A DNA stretch of 38,785 nucleotides from NCBI GenBank assembly GCA_030694005.1, contig JAUXZG010000138.1:1-38785 (forward strand), in the 5' to 3' direction. This document shows, piece by piece, positions 22,205-32,279 of this stretch. Origin of the DNA: Desulfobaccales bacterium (GTDB lineage: Bacteria; Desulfobacterota; Desulfobaccia; Desulfobaccales; 0-14-0-80-60-11). How positions within the stretch are numbered: the stretch's first letter is position 1; each line of letters begins with the position of its first letter. Made by a program: the position numbers and the translations under genes. Under the pieces are notes generated by a model. The model searched no databases, had not been told where the DNA came from, and saw only the letters and a list, made by a program, of their open reading frames with translations.

Positions 22205-22347
22205 TTGAGACCTCTGAAAAATGACCTGAAAGAATATTGGTGGCGGGCACGGAGGCCTGCCCCACCAGAAAGATCAAGGCGGTGGGGCGGCCGTCTCTGG
22301 CCGCCACCCAGAGCAATTACCTAAAAATAGGTTTTTTTCAGACCTCT
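22205..22347. repeat. Inverted-repeat element with two inner hairpins
   Basis: The ends TGAGACCTCTGAAAAA and TTTTTTTCAGACCTCTT are imperfectly inverted. Inside are two hairpins: GGTGGCGGGC/GCCTGCCCCACC (22239-22266) and GGTGGGGCGGCC/GGCCGCCACC (22281-22308). Looks like a small non-autonomous element. Confidence 0.45.
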
Positions 22348-22373
22348 TAAGTTGCCATCAAACGGATATTTTG

Positions 22374-22396
22374 GTAGCCGCAGGCTTTAGCCTGCG
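22374..22396. repeat. Half copy of the GCCGCAGGCTTTAGCC element
   Basis: GTAGCCGCAGGCTTTAGCCT followed by GCG; matches one arm of the element at 18471-18540. Confidence 0.6.
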
Positions 22397-22410
22397 CAGG
22401 TGGTCAGAGT

Positions 22411-22484
22411 TGTAGGGGCGGGGTTTCCCCGCCCCAAATCGGCCGCGGCCGGATGATCTCAGGACGGGGAGACCCCGCCCCTAC
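22411..22484. repeat. GTAGGGGCGGGG palindromic element
   Basis: GTAGGGGCGGGGTTTCCCCG and GACGGGGAGACCCCGCCCCTAC form the two inverted arms, each of which also contains its own short hairpin. A repeat type widespread in environmental bacteria. Confidence 0.65.
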
Positions 22485-22728
22485 GAAGGAAATTTGTGGG
22501 CGAGCGTCGAACCGGCATATTACCTTTATGATTGCCACCTGGTATTTCCAAGCACTTCAAAAAAGCCTTTCTCTAGTCTGGCGCTAAAAAATATGGCAAA
22601 AAGTGCCGGGAGAGGATATTTTTAAAAGTTGGGAATAATTAACCCAGGGCCTTAAACCGGCCCGTCTAACTTACCAGCGAAGGGTGGCCCGGTTTATTCA
22701 TTCCCCGCCCCAGCAAGGAACGGAACCC

Positions 22729-22992
22729 ATGTCCAGAGGAAAAGAACGCCCCAATCGGGGGTTGAAATTAGAGATCAAGGTTATCCCCGCAAAATATTTG
22801 GACCTGCCCCTGGCGGAGATCGCCCAGTTAATGGGGAATGGCTCCCTGCTGTGGCCGGGCGGGGCCGGCCGGGCTCAGGGGCTAAAATTTGTCACTTATG
22901 ACATCAAGAAGAAACGGGGCCGCAAACCCAAGGCTTTAACGAAGTCGGCCCGGCCGGCGGTCCCCGGTTCTGCCGATAAGACCTCAACTTGA
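22729..22992 (+). CDS. Small basic protein with AT-hook-like tail
   Basis: An 87-residue protein that I cannot assign. The N-terminal part ([20 protein letters not shown]) looks like a short beta/alpha segment. The C-terminal third is very basic and contains [10 protein letters not shown], which has the RGRKP core of an AT-hook, suggesting weak DNA or RNA binding. No membrane segment. The ATG at 22729 is preferred over the GTG at 22684, with AAGGAACGGAA upstream. It lies 49 bp before uvrA on the same strand and may be cotranscribed with it; a role in DNA repair would be guesswork. Confidence 0.5.
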   Translation: MSRGKERPNRGLKLEIKVIPAKYLDLPLAEIAQLMGNGSLLWPGGAGRAQGLKFVTYDIKKKRGRKPKALTKSARPAVPGSADKTST

Positions 22993-23041
22993 TCGTCCCC
23001 CCTGACACCGGTGACCGGTGGGCCTGCTGCCACAAAAAGTG

Positions 23042-25855
<2,814 letters not shown>

Positions 25856-25875
25856 TTTTCGGTTTTCGGTATTTT

Positions 25876-27345
25876 TTAGGGGAATTTCCCTGCCGTTATT
25901 AATTTTTCTAGACCATCAATAACTTCTTTTTCAATCTGATTTGCCTCTTCCTTTTTCTCAAATGCTTGTTCTACGAGGGTACCGATGCGCTGTTGAACCT
26001 CCAATGGCGCATTAGGAACCCAAACTTCAGCAGCATCATTTTCGGTTAGTTCGTCCACAACGCCGCCATAAATCTTGCTGGTCAATTGATGCTGGCCATA
26101 AGGGGTTGATAGAAATGCAGCGAGATAGCCCGGATGCGTATTTAACAGATTAGCAATAATTCTTAAGATATGCTGTGATGCTGCCCAGCCATCCATTGCG
26201 GTTGGCGCTAATGCGATGCGCCCGATAGTGCCTGAACATGTTATCAGCAACCAGCCTTTATTAATTATCCAGGGAGATAAGTTAGGATGTGCCCGCCGAG
26301 AAAGATATTTTAGGTCATAGGGTTTCATCATCGGAAGGTGGGAGCCTTGCAGAAAAGGTATCCCATGCTCGGGGGAGACATATATACGCCTGAAGCGTGG
26401 GGGAATCAATATGTGCTCTGTCAGATCCGTATCCCCTAATTGCTTCAGCAAATACTTTCCCGTGCGCAATTGTTCAATTGCGGTCTTAGCTATTGGGAAA
26501 TGAAACGATGCGTCGAAGCGTCCATCAAGTTCAGAAGCTTTAAGGAGGAAACTCTTAGGCTTAGTAACACCACCAAAATAAGAGACCTGGGAATCATCAA
26601 ATCGTTGCAAGCCTAATTCCGCATGTAATAGTTCATCAGCTCGGTCAAGTAATTCATTGGCTTCATCCCTGAGATAATAAGCCTTCGTGATTTTCTTATG
26701 AATGGCCTGTTGCTTATCATCGGGCAAAAGGGGTACCGGAATTTTCTCTAGATGGGAGGGTTCAAGATGTGAAATAGTCCCCCCATACTCTTCTTTAAGC
26801 ATCAGAGCTTGCCCTAACCATGTAGATAGAAAAGCATAAATAAAACCGGCGGGCAGAGAAGGAATAATCCGGATTAAATCATGGGTCAGGAAATATGGCT
26901 CCATTCTCTTGGTCACAAGGACGCACCTGCCAAGGGTGCCGGAACATGAGACCAGAATCCACCCTGCTTTTGCAAAATAGCGTTCGGCTGGGGATGGAGC
27001 CTTATCACGGGCAATCCAACGATTGCTTTGCAATCGAAACATAAATGTTTCTGAGGCACTCAGGTAGGGATACCCAATATCAGGGTTTGAAGTATAAATC
27101 CGTTTAAAACGGTATAAATTATAGATTTCCTGGGATACATCAGGATTGCCCAGATTTTTTAACTGGAATCCTGATTCCTCTAATAGATGTCGAGCCCTAA
27201 CAGCTTCATCAGCATGGAAAGATGCATCCAGCCTTAAATCACCCTCAGAGAGCCAATGTGCATGAACCGAAAAAGAGCAGACTTTGGACTCAGAGACGGG
27301 TAATGTCTCAGCGGGGGGTGATGTTAATACTTCTCTTTTAACCAT
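25876..27345 (-). CDS. hsdS: Type I-like DNA specificity subunit (HsdS/BcgI-B type)
   Basis: A 489-residue specificity subunit with two target-recognition domains separated by helical spacers, reading the DNA site for the methylase encoded upstream. The two halves are repeats: first AKAGWILVSCSGTLGRCVLV and FLSTWLGQALMLKEEYGGTI, second INKGWLLITCSGTIGRIALA and FLSTPYGQHQLTSKIYGGVV. Each half ends in a coiled helix (EANELLDRADELLHAELG; EEANQIEKEVIDGLEKLI). The start is ATG 27345, not the frame start at 27378: a full AGGAGGTGA site lies 5 nt upstream and overlaps the TGA of the methylase gene, so translation is coupled. Base composition is more AT-rich than in the neighbouring genes, suggesting acquisition by transfer. 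No separate hsdR is present. Confidence 0.9.
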   Translation of the reverse strand: MVKREVLTSPPAETLPVSESKVCSFSVHAHWLSEGDLRLDASFHADEAVRARHLLEESGFQLKNLGNPDVSQEIYNLYRFKRIYTSNPDIGYPYLSASETFMFRLQSNRWIARDKAPSPAERYFAKAGWILVSCSGTLGRCVLVTKRMEPYFLTHDLIRIIPSLPAGFIYAFLSTWLGQALMLKEEYGGTISHLEPSHLEKIPVPLLPDDKQQAIHKKITKAYYLRDEANELLDRADELLHAELGLQRFDDSQVSYFGGVTKPKSFLLKASELDGRFDASFHFPIAKTAIEQLRTGKYLLKQLGDTDLTEHILIPPRFRRIYVSPEHGIPFLQGSHLPMMKPYDLKYLSRRAHPNLSPWIINKGWLLITCSGTIGRIALAPTAMDGWAASQHILRIIANLLNTHPGYLAAFLSTPYGQHQLTSKIYGGVVDELTENDAAEVWVPNAPLEVQQRIGTLVEQAFEKKEEANQIEKEVIDGLEKLITAGKFP

Positions 27346-27350
27346 CACTA

Positions 27351-27359
27351 TCACCTCCT
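27351..27359 (-). promoter_or_regulatory. Shine-Dalgarno AGGAGGTGA overlapping the methylase stop
   Basis: The site contains the stop codon TGA of the methylase gene itself and sets the start of hsdS at 27345, implying coupled translation and fixed stoichiometry of the two subunits. Confidence 0.85.
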
Positions 27360-29279
27360 GGCCGAATCCTGCCACCATTTCTGGAATAGCCCGGCTACCA
27401 GAGACACATCATCATCCCGAACCCGGCGAAGCTCCCGTTTTTGTTCGACTACCTTAACCCCGTCTGGTGTCCGCCTGATGGTGGGGATGGTCATTTCTTG
27501 CTCAATAATCTCCCCCTCAGGGGTTCGAATCCATAAATCATTACCCCGGCGGTCGTAGCCCATAGTTTGACACAGGGCCATAAAGACTTCATAATTTTCA
27601 AGCTGTCGGGCGGCTTCTTCAAGGCGAATTTTTTCCTCCGGTTTCTTCCTTAAAACTAAGACACTCGTTTGAGTCCCGGTGCCCCCGAATGCCAGAAAGG
27701 TTTCTACGGGTAAATCAATGCTGGAGATAATCTCACAGCGCTTTAAAATCCATCGCCTGATAAAAACCAAACCAGGGTTGCTCAGTATGCTATCAGGGAG
27801 AACAATGGCCAGCCGTCCACCCGGCTTAAAAAACTGAAGGCATCGTTCAATAAATAATTGCTCAGGCGGCATGGCTCCCCGAGGGGCATTGGCCCCAAAA
27901 CGGGTAAGCTCAAATTGGTCTAAAATATGGGGGTCATCTACCACTAACCCAGGCCCAGCGCCGAAAGGCGGATTGGTGAGCACAATGTCGAAAGCACCCA
28001 GCGGAATTTTGGCTTTAACATCATCCCGCCACTCCCCAGGAGGAAGAAGAGAGTTAGCCTGGAAGACATTGGTGCTGCCATTCCCGTGCATGACTAAATT
28101 CATTTGGGCGGCTCGCACCAGGTCAGGATTAATGTCTATGCCAAATAAATTGAGGTCACAGCATTCTTTTAACCTTCCAGGGGTCCATTTCTGAGCTTCA
28201 GCTTCAGATTTCCATTTTAATTTTTCTTGGTCAGAGATGAGGTTTCGCCAATGGTTTACGGTGGTTCGTAGAAACCCCCCTGTCCCACATGCTGGGTCAA
28301 GCACCCTTAATCCCAGCCAGCGGTCTTTGGGATAGGAAGAGAAGACCATCTCAACTGCCATTCGACAGATATTGGGAGGAGTAAAAAACTCGCCCCGTGC
28401 CCCACGCAAATTTTCTCGGACTATTTCCTGATAGGCTTCTCCCTTAATATCGGCTGCGGTTTGCAATAAAGAATATCGGCGTAGCTCACTCACGATATAG
28501 GCGAGAACCCGGTTATCAAGTTTAATTCGGTCGTGCTCACCAAAGATATAAGGGTAGCGCCTTTCAACTTCGCCGAATAAATCAGTTATCCGCTTATGGA
28601 GGCGGCGTTGGCCGACTTCTGAGCGTCGTTCTTCAGTTGTAACATCAAAGCGCATCTCACCTTCTGTGTTTTGCTCGTCATAAACCTTACAGAAAATCAA
28701 TTTAAGGAGTTCATGAAAGGCTTGGTCTTTTGGGAGGCCCTGATTAGCGTAAATATAATTGTGGCAACGCCTGAAGACATCCCGCAAGCCTTCGGCGGGA
28801 AATAATTGGTCAAAGGTGATACGGGGAGGTTGGGTCTTCCCGTAAGGCGGAATATCGGCAATGTCAACTGCCCGCCGTTCCCCTTCCTCAAGGGTCATTT
28901 CATATGCCTGTAATTCAGAGCCTACCCATAACCCCCACTTCCCGTTGGGAGAAGCGGCGAGGTAGGACTTTAATTGGTCAACTCCGTTATCCCGGTCGGT
29001 AGGTTTGACCTCTTGAGCTTTAGTCTCGGCAATAATCTTAATTGTCTCTTGAGAATGAGTTTCATTGGGGGTAAAAATTGCGATGTCAGCCCGCTTTCTT
29101 GCCCGCCCCACGGAGATGCGAAATTCAAGCTCAATATCTTCCCTTGGATAGCCGTATTCCTCAACGAGGCTACGGGCTACACGCTGGCGAACATTCTCCT
29201 CAGGGGTATCATTTCGCAGTTTTCCCGTGATGTAGCAGCGGATTTTCCCCGCCGGTATAAAAGCTATTTCGCTGCTCAT
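27351..29279 (-). CDS. N6-adenine DNA methylase with N-terminal HSDR_N-like nuclease domain
   Basis: A 642-residue protein joining two functions. Residues about 20-130 resemble the N-terminal nuclease domain of type I restriction subunits: TPEENVRQRVARSLVEEYGY, RADIAIF (Asp65) and IIAETKAQ (Glu85, Lys87), which fit a PD-(D/E)xK site. Residues about 165-590 are an HsdM-type methylase: ARGEFFTPPNICRMAVEM, SAM motif LDPACGTGGFL (about 327-337) and catalytic NPPF (about 436-439). With the specificity subunit immediately downstream, the pair could both cut and methylate, as in BcgI-type systems; alternatively the nuclease fold only aids DNA binding and an HsdR lies elsewhere. ATG 29279 is preferred to GTG 29288 because AGGGTG lies 6 nt before it. 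AT-richer than its surroundings. Confidence 0.88.
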   Translation of the reverse strand: MSSEIAFIPAGKIRCYITGKLRNDTPEENVRQRVARSLVEEYGYPREDIELEFRISVGRARKRADIAIFTPNETHSQETIKIIAETKAQEVKPTDRDNGVDQLKSYLAASPNGKWGLWVGSELQAYEMTLEEGERRAVDIADIPPYGKTQPPRITFDQLFPAEGLRDVFRRCHNYIYANQGLPKDQAFHELLKLIFCKVYDEQNTEGEMRFDVTTEERRSEVGQRRLHKRITDLFGEVERRYPYIFGEHDRIKLDNRVLAYIVSELRRYSLLQTAADIKGEAYQEIVRENLRGARGEFFTPPNICRMAVEMVFSSYPKDRWLGLRVLDPACGTGGFLRTTVNHWRNLISDQEKLKWKSEAEAQKWTPGRLKECCDLNLFGIDINPDLVRAAQMNLVMHGNGSTNVFQANSLLPPGEWRDDVKAKIPLGAFDIVLTNPPFGAGPGLVVDDPHILDQFELTRFGANAPRGAMPPEQLFIERCLQFFKPGGRLAIVLPDSILSNPGLVFIRRWILKRCEIISSIDLPVETFLAFGGTGTQTSVLVLRKKPEEKIRLEEAARQLENYEVFMALCQTMGYDRRGNDLWIRTPEGEIIEQEMTIPTIRRTPDGVKVVEQKRELRRVRDDDVSLVAGLFQKWWQDSARR

Positions 29280-29443
29280 AGAGATCACCCTTCTTGCTCC
29301 CTTTTCGGTTTAACTGGAAAGTAAGTGCATAATAATAAAAAACTGTAATTTTTGACAGGGAATTAGGAGGGGAGTTTGAGGGGAAGGCGGGGCCTGTGGC
29401 CCTGCCTACCCCAAAAAACTTATGCGGGTTGGGAGGGGGGTGT

Positions 29444-29487
29444 GGGGGGAGATTGTAAGCGGACCTCAGGTCCCTGGCCCTTCCCCC
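29444..29487. repeat. GC-rich palindromic repeat, inverted TTGTAAGCGGACC core
   Basis: GGGGGGAGATTGTAAGCGGA facing TCCCTGGCCCTTCCCCC, with the inner pair GGACCT/AGGTCC. Variant of the core at 19087-19132. It lies between the methylase promoter region and the rex terminator. Confidence 0.75.
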
Positions 29488-29493
29488 ACAAAG

Positions 29494-29535
29494 AAAAAAG
29501 GGGGCTGGGGAACGAAGTTCCCCAGCCCCCTTTTT
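29494..29535 (-). terminator. Intrinsic terminator of rex
   Basis: A perfect 14-bp stem (GGGGGCTGGGGAAC at 29500-29513, complement at 29517-29530) with a 3-nt loop, flanked by six A's and five T's, so on the minus strand a U6 tract follows. It can work in both directions. Confidence 0.9.
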
Positions 29536-29552
29536 AATAATTCTTAATCCCC

Positions 29553-30200
29553 CTACCCCTCGGCCATGGTGAGGTTGTAGGCCAGGTTGTCCAGTTTGAC
29601 GGTGAAGTCCACGTTCTCCACGGCGGTGCCTTCGGGCAGTTGCAGTTGGATGGGGGCAAAATTGAGGATGGCCTTGACCCCAGAGTTAATCAGGCGCAGG
29701 GCGGCCATTTGTGCCTTGGCCGCCGGGGTGGCAATCACCCCGATCTCCACGCCTTTCTCCTTGACCACCTGGTCCAGCTCATCCATGTGGTGGATGATCT
29801 GGCCGCTGGGCAGCCGGCGGCCTACCTTGGCCGGGTCCACATCAAAGACCGCCACGAATTCATAGCCCTGGCGGATAAAATTCTGGTGCGCCGACAGGGC
29901 CGAGCCCAAATTGCCGATGCCGATCAGGGCCATCTTCCAGATTTTATTTAGCCCCAAGATGCGTTTGATCTCGAAGAGCAGTTCCTTGACGAAGTAACCC
30001 ACCCCCCGGATGCCGAACTCGCCGAAGTAAGCCAGGTCCTTGCGAATCTGGGCCGGATTGATGCCGCATTTCTGGGCCAGCTTGTCGGAGGCGATGATCT
30101 TTACGCCCTCCTGGACCATGGCCTCCAGGTACCTGGAATAGATGGACAAGCGGGTGATGGTGGCGGTGGGAATCTTGGAGAATTTCATCGCCGAGCGCAT
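29553..30200 (-). CDS. rex: Redox-sensing transcriptional repressor Rex
   Basis: A 215-residue repressor that binds DNA when NADH is low and is released by NADH. The N-terminal winged helix (about residues 8-80) carries IPTATITRLSIYSRYLEAM and KCGINPAQIRKDLAYFG, the recognition region. The C-terminal Rossmann domain has GIGNLGSAL (about 94-102), then the family's FDVDPAKVG and GVIATPAAKAQ segments. Length is normal. ATG 30200 has GGAGAT 6 nt upstream; ATG 30188 is an alternative. It lies downstream of the F0 ATP-synthase genes but is separated from them by a terminator (30255-30282) and its own promoter. An exact Rex operator at 3964-3981 gives one likely target in the window, and a degenerate one overlaps its own promoter. 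Confidence 0.95.
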   Translation of the reverse strand: MRSAMKFSKIPTATITRLSIYSRYLEAMVQEGVKIIASDKLAQKCGINPAQIRKDLAYFGEFGIRGVGYFVKELLFEIKRILGLNKIWKMALIGIGNLGSALSAHQNFIRQGYEFVAVFDVDPAKVGRRLPSGQIIHHMDELDQVVKEKGVEIGVIATPAAKAQMAALRLINSGVKAILNFAPIQLQLPEGTAVENVDFTVKLDNLAYNLTMAEG

Positions 30201-30225
30201 TACTTATCTCCGGAGAGAGGGAAGA

Positions 30226-30243
30226 AAGCGAATATTTTCACAA
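30226..30243. promoter_or_regulatory. Degenerate Rex-box-like site upstream of rex
   Basis: Read on the minus strand, TTGTGAAAATATTCGCTT keeps a perfect left half of the Rex consensus but a poor right half. It lies between the likely -35 and -10 boxes of rex, so weak autoregulation is possible. Confidence 0.4.
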
Positions 30244-30256
30244 ACATACAGTTCAA
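30229..30256 (-). promoter_or_regulatory. Possible rex promoter TTGAAC-N16-TATTCG
   Basis: On the minus strand TTGAAC (30256-30251) and TATTCG (30234-30229) are spaced 16 bp, about 30 bp before the ATG. The -35 overlaps the U-tract of the upstream atpE terminator. The -10 is weak. Confidence 0.4.
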
Positions 30257-30282
30257 AAAAGGGGGGGTATGACTACCCCCCC
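30255..30282 (-). terminator. Intrinsic terminator after atpE
   Basis: On the minus strand a 9-bp stem (GGGGGGGTA/TACCCCCCC) with loop of 4 is followed by TTTTTT. It ends the F0 operon 16 bp after the atpE stop codon and before rex. Confidence 0.85.
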
Positions 30283-30297
30283 TAAAAGAATTGCCGA

Positions 30298-30702
<405 letters not shown>

Positions 30703-30733
30703 TTAGATATGTGAAGTGGCCTTCTTCCAAAAT

Positions 30734-31411
30734 TTAGTGGGCGTGCTCCATGGACCCGGCAAAATACATCATGGAAAGGAGCGTGAACACAAAGGCCTGC
30801 ACCACGCTGGTGAACACCGCCAGGAACATCATGGGCAGCGGGGCCAGGAACATGCCGGCCAGGAACAACAGGATGGTCAAGACCAGATCTTCCCCCATGA
30901 TATTGCCGAAAAGACGCAAGGTCAGGGAGAGAACCCGGGCGAAGTGGCCGATGACCTCGATGGGGAAGAACAACGGCGCCAGGGCCGGGATGGGCCCCAG
31001 AAAATGCTTGACGTATTTGGCGCCATGATACTTGAGGCCCAGGTAATGGGTATATACGAAGGTGCACAGGGCCAGGGACAGCGTGGTGTTGATATTGGCC
31101 GTGGGGGAAAAGAAACCAGGCAGCAGGCCGACCAGGTTACAGAACATAATGAACAAAAATACCGTGGCAATGTAAGGGAAAAAGGCGCGGCCTTCTTCGC
31201 CGGTGATGTCCACCATAAATTCTTCCAGGCCGTTCACGACCAGTTCGAAGACATTCTGGGCGCCCGCGGGCACTAACGATATCTTGCGGCCGGCCAGCAG
31301 GCCCAATCCAAGCAGGAGGAGCATGATGAGCCAGGCGTAACTGACATGTGGGGGGATATGGAGCTTGAAGTGCTCAAAGATTAGATCAAGAAAGAGAATG
31401 GGATGTTCCAT
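30734..31411 (-). CDS. atpB: ATP synthase F0 subunit a
   Basis: The stator channel subunit of the F1F0 ATP synthase in the inner membrane. 225 residues with five to six helices; the essential Arg lies in LSLTLRLFGNIMGED (Arg166), the hallmark of the family, and the last helix ends VVQAFVFTLLSMMYFAGSM. The ATG at 31411 lies within the end of atpI (26-bp overlap), so the two are translationally linked; AGGAGG lies 12 nt upstream, a long spacing. F1 genes and subunits b and delta are not in the window, so the ATP-synthase genes are split into at least two clusters, as in many members of this group. Confidence 0.95.
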   Translation of the reverse strand: MEHPILFLDLIFEHFKLHIPPHVSYAWLIMLLLLGLGLLAGRKISLVPAGAQNVFELVVNGLEEFMVDITGEEGRAFFPYIATVFLFIMFCNLVGLLPGFFSPTANINTTLSLALCTFVYTHYLGLKYHGAKYVKHFLGPIPALAPLFFPIEVIGHFARVLSLTLRLFGNIMGEDLVLTILLFLAGMFLAPLPMMFLAVFTSVVQAFVFTLLSMMYFAGSMEHAH

Positions 31412-31817
31412 GGGACGGGTTTGCCTCCTTATTCTTAAGCTTGAGCAATTCGTTGATGCCGGCCAGGATCAGGGTGATAACCACGGTGGACAGCCCCACC
31501 AGCAGCCCGAAGATATTGACCCAGCCGTGACGGACTAGCAGATAAATGATGACCACCAACGCCGCGAACCGCAACAGTTGCCTGGCGGCGAAAAAGGCCT
31601 GGGCCTGGCCTTTAACCTCTTCGGGATTAGCCCCGACCCGTTCCAGGGTGCCTTTCAAGGTGCGATGGAGCAGATGAAAGTTGATTACCGCCACCAGGCC
31701 GCCCACCAGCACTCCCAAAGCAAATTCCCAGCCCTGCCAGAGGAAGGCGGCCGCCACCAGCAGCGCCAAAACCACCAGGTTGGCTATCTTCAGGTGGCGG
31801 GGGGACATCAAATCCAT
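31386..31817 (-). CDS. atpI: ATP synthase subunit I (AtpI)
   Basis: A 143-residue membrane protein with four helices (LVVLALLVAAAFLW, FALGVLVGGLVAVINF, LLRFAALVVIIYLLV, LLVGLSTVVITLILAGI) of the ATP-synthase I family, which helps assemble the c-ring. Family placement rests on topology and on its place between atpZ and atpB. ATG 31817 has GAGGGG upstream; a second ATG lies three codons later. The 3' end overlaps the atpB start by 26 bp. Confidence 0.82.
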   Translation of the reverse strand: MDLMSPRHLKIANLVVLALLVAAAFLWQGWEFALGVLVGGLVAVINFHLLHRTLKGTLERVGANPEEVKGQAQAFFAARQLLRFAALVVIIYLLVRHGWVNIFGLLVGLSTVVITLILAGINELLKLKNKEANPSHGTSHSLS

Positions 31818-31824
31818 GCGCCCC

Positions 31825-32049
31825 TCACTTCAGCTTCTTGCCCATGGTATAGACATTGCGGAAGCCAGCGATAATCCCCAGAATCAAGCCAACAATTTTG
31901 AAAACATATTTGGTGCCGAAATAGTTATCCAGGAGGTAGCCCAGAAACGCGCCGAGAAAGATGGCAATCACCAGAGACATGCCGATGGCGCTGGCCCGGT
32001 AACCTCCTGAAAATAGTTCCTTTAAAAACTTCTTGGTATCTTCCTTCAA
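31825..32049 (-). CDS. atpZ: AtpZ-type small F0 accessory protein
   Basis: A 74-residue protein with two membrane helices (AIGMSLVIAIFLGAFLGYLL and FKIVGLILGIIAGFRNVY) of the AtpZ/AtpI family, which is typically the first gene of F0 clusters and has been linked to Mg2+/Ca2+ transport or ring assembly. The start is a TTG at 32049, preceded by GGAAGG 6 nt upstream; no ATG precedes it in frame. It is followed after 7 bp by atpI. A likely promoter lies at 32106-32134. Confidence 0.82.
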   Translation of the reverse strand: MKEDTKKFLKELFSGGYRASAIGMSLVIAIFLGAFLGYLLDNYFGTKYVFKIVGLILGIIAGFRNVYTMGKKLK

Positions 32050-32105
32050 CGGCTGCCTTCCTGGTTTATCGCCTCCAGGAGAAAATGATTCTTTTCACAT
32101 GTGCC

Positions 32106-32134
32106 TCTCTATCATACCCCTAGAACTTAGTCAA
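32106..32134 (-). promoter_or_regulatory. Possible promoter of the F0 operon (TTGACT-N17-TAGAGA)
   Basis: On the minus strand TTGACT (32134-32129) and TAGAGA (32111-32106) are 17 bp apart. The -35 matches consensus in five of six bases; the -10 is weak. It would give a leader of about 50 nt before atpZ. Confidence 0.45.
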
Positions 32135-32279
32135 TAATTTTTGGCATAAGGGAGAGAGAAAAACTATTACCTGATTATGCTTTAATTTCTATGGCTTATT
32201 CTGAAAAAGCCGCATACTCCATTACCGGTTATCAGGTTTTAAGCTCAGGGCGGAGACGTAAAATTTGTGCTTTTTTTCC

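Larger units (their letters stand above)
22102..22728. other. Gene-free gap of stacked palindromic elements
   Basis: No gene is supported in the first 580 bp. It contains an inverted-repeat region (22205-22347), a half GCAGGCTTTAGCCTGC element (22374-22396) and a GTAGGGGCGGGG palindrome (22411-22484). The last 150 bp lead to the small basic protein. Confidence 0.7.

Noticed and set aside
29289-29440. Promoter of the methylase gene in the AT-rich stretch upstream
   Set aside because: Several AT-rich hexamers could serve as -10 boxes, but no pair with convincing -35 and spacing could be chosen.
32083-32101. Rex box near the F0 operon promoter
   Set aside because: Only one half-site (TGTGAAA on the minus strand) is present; the other half matches at about three of six bases.
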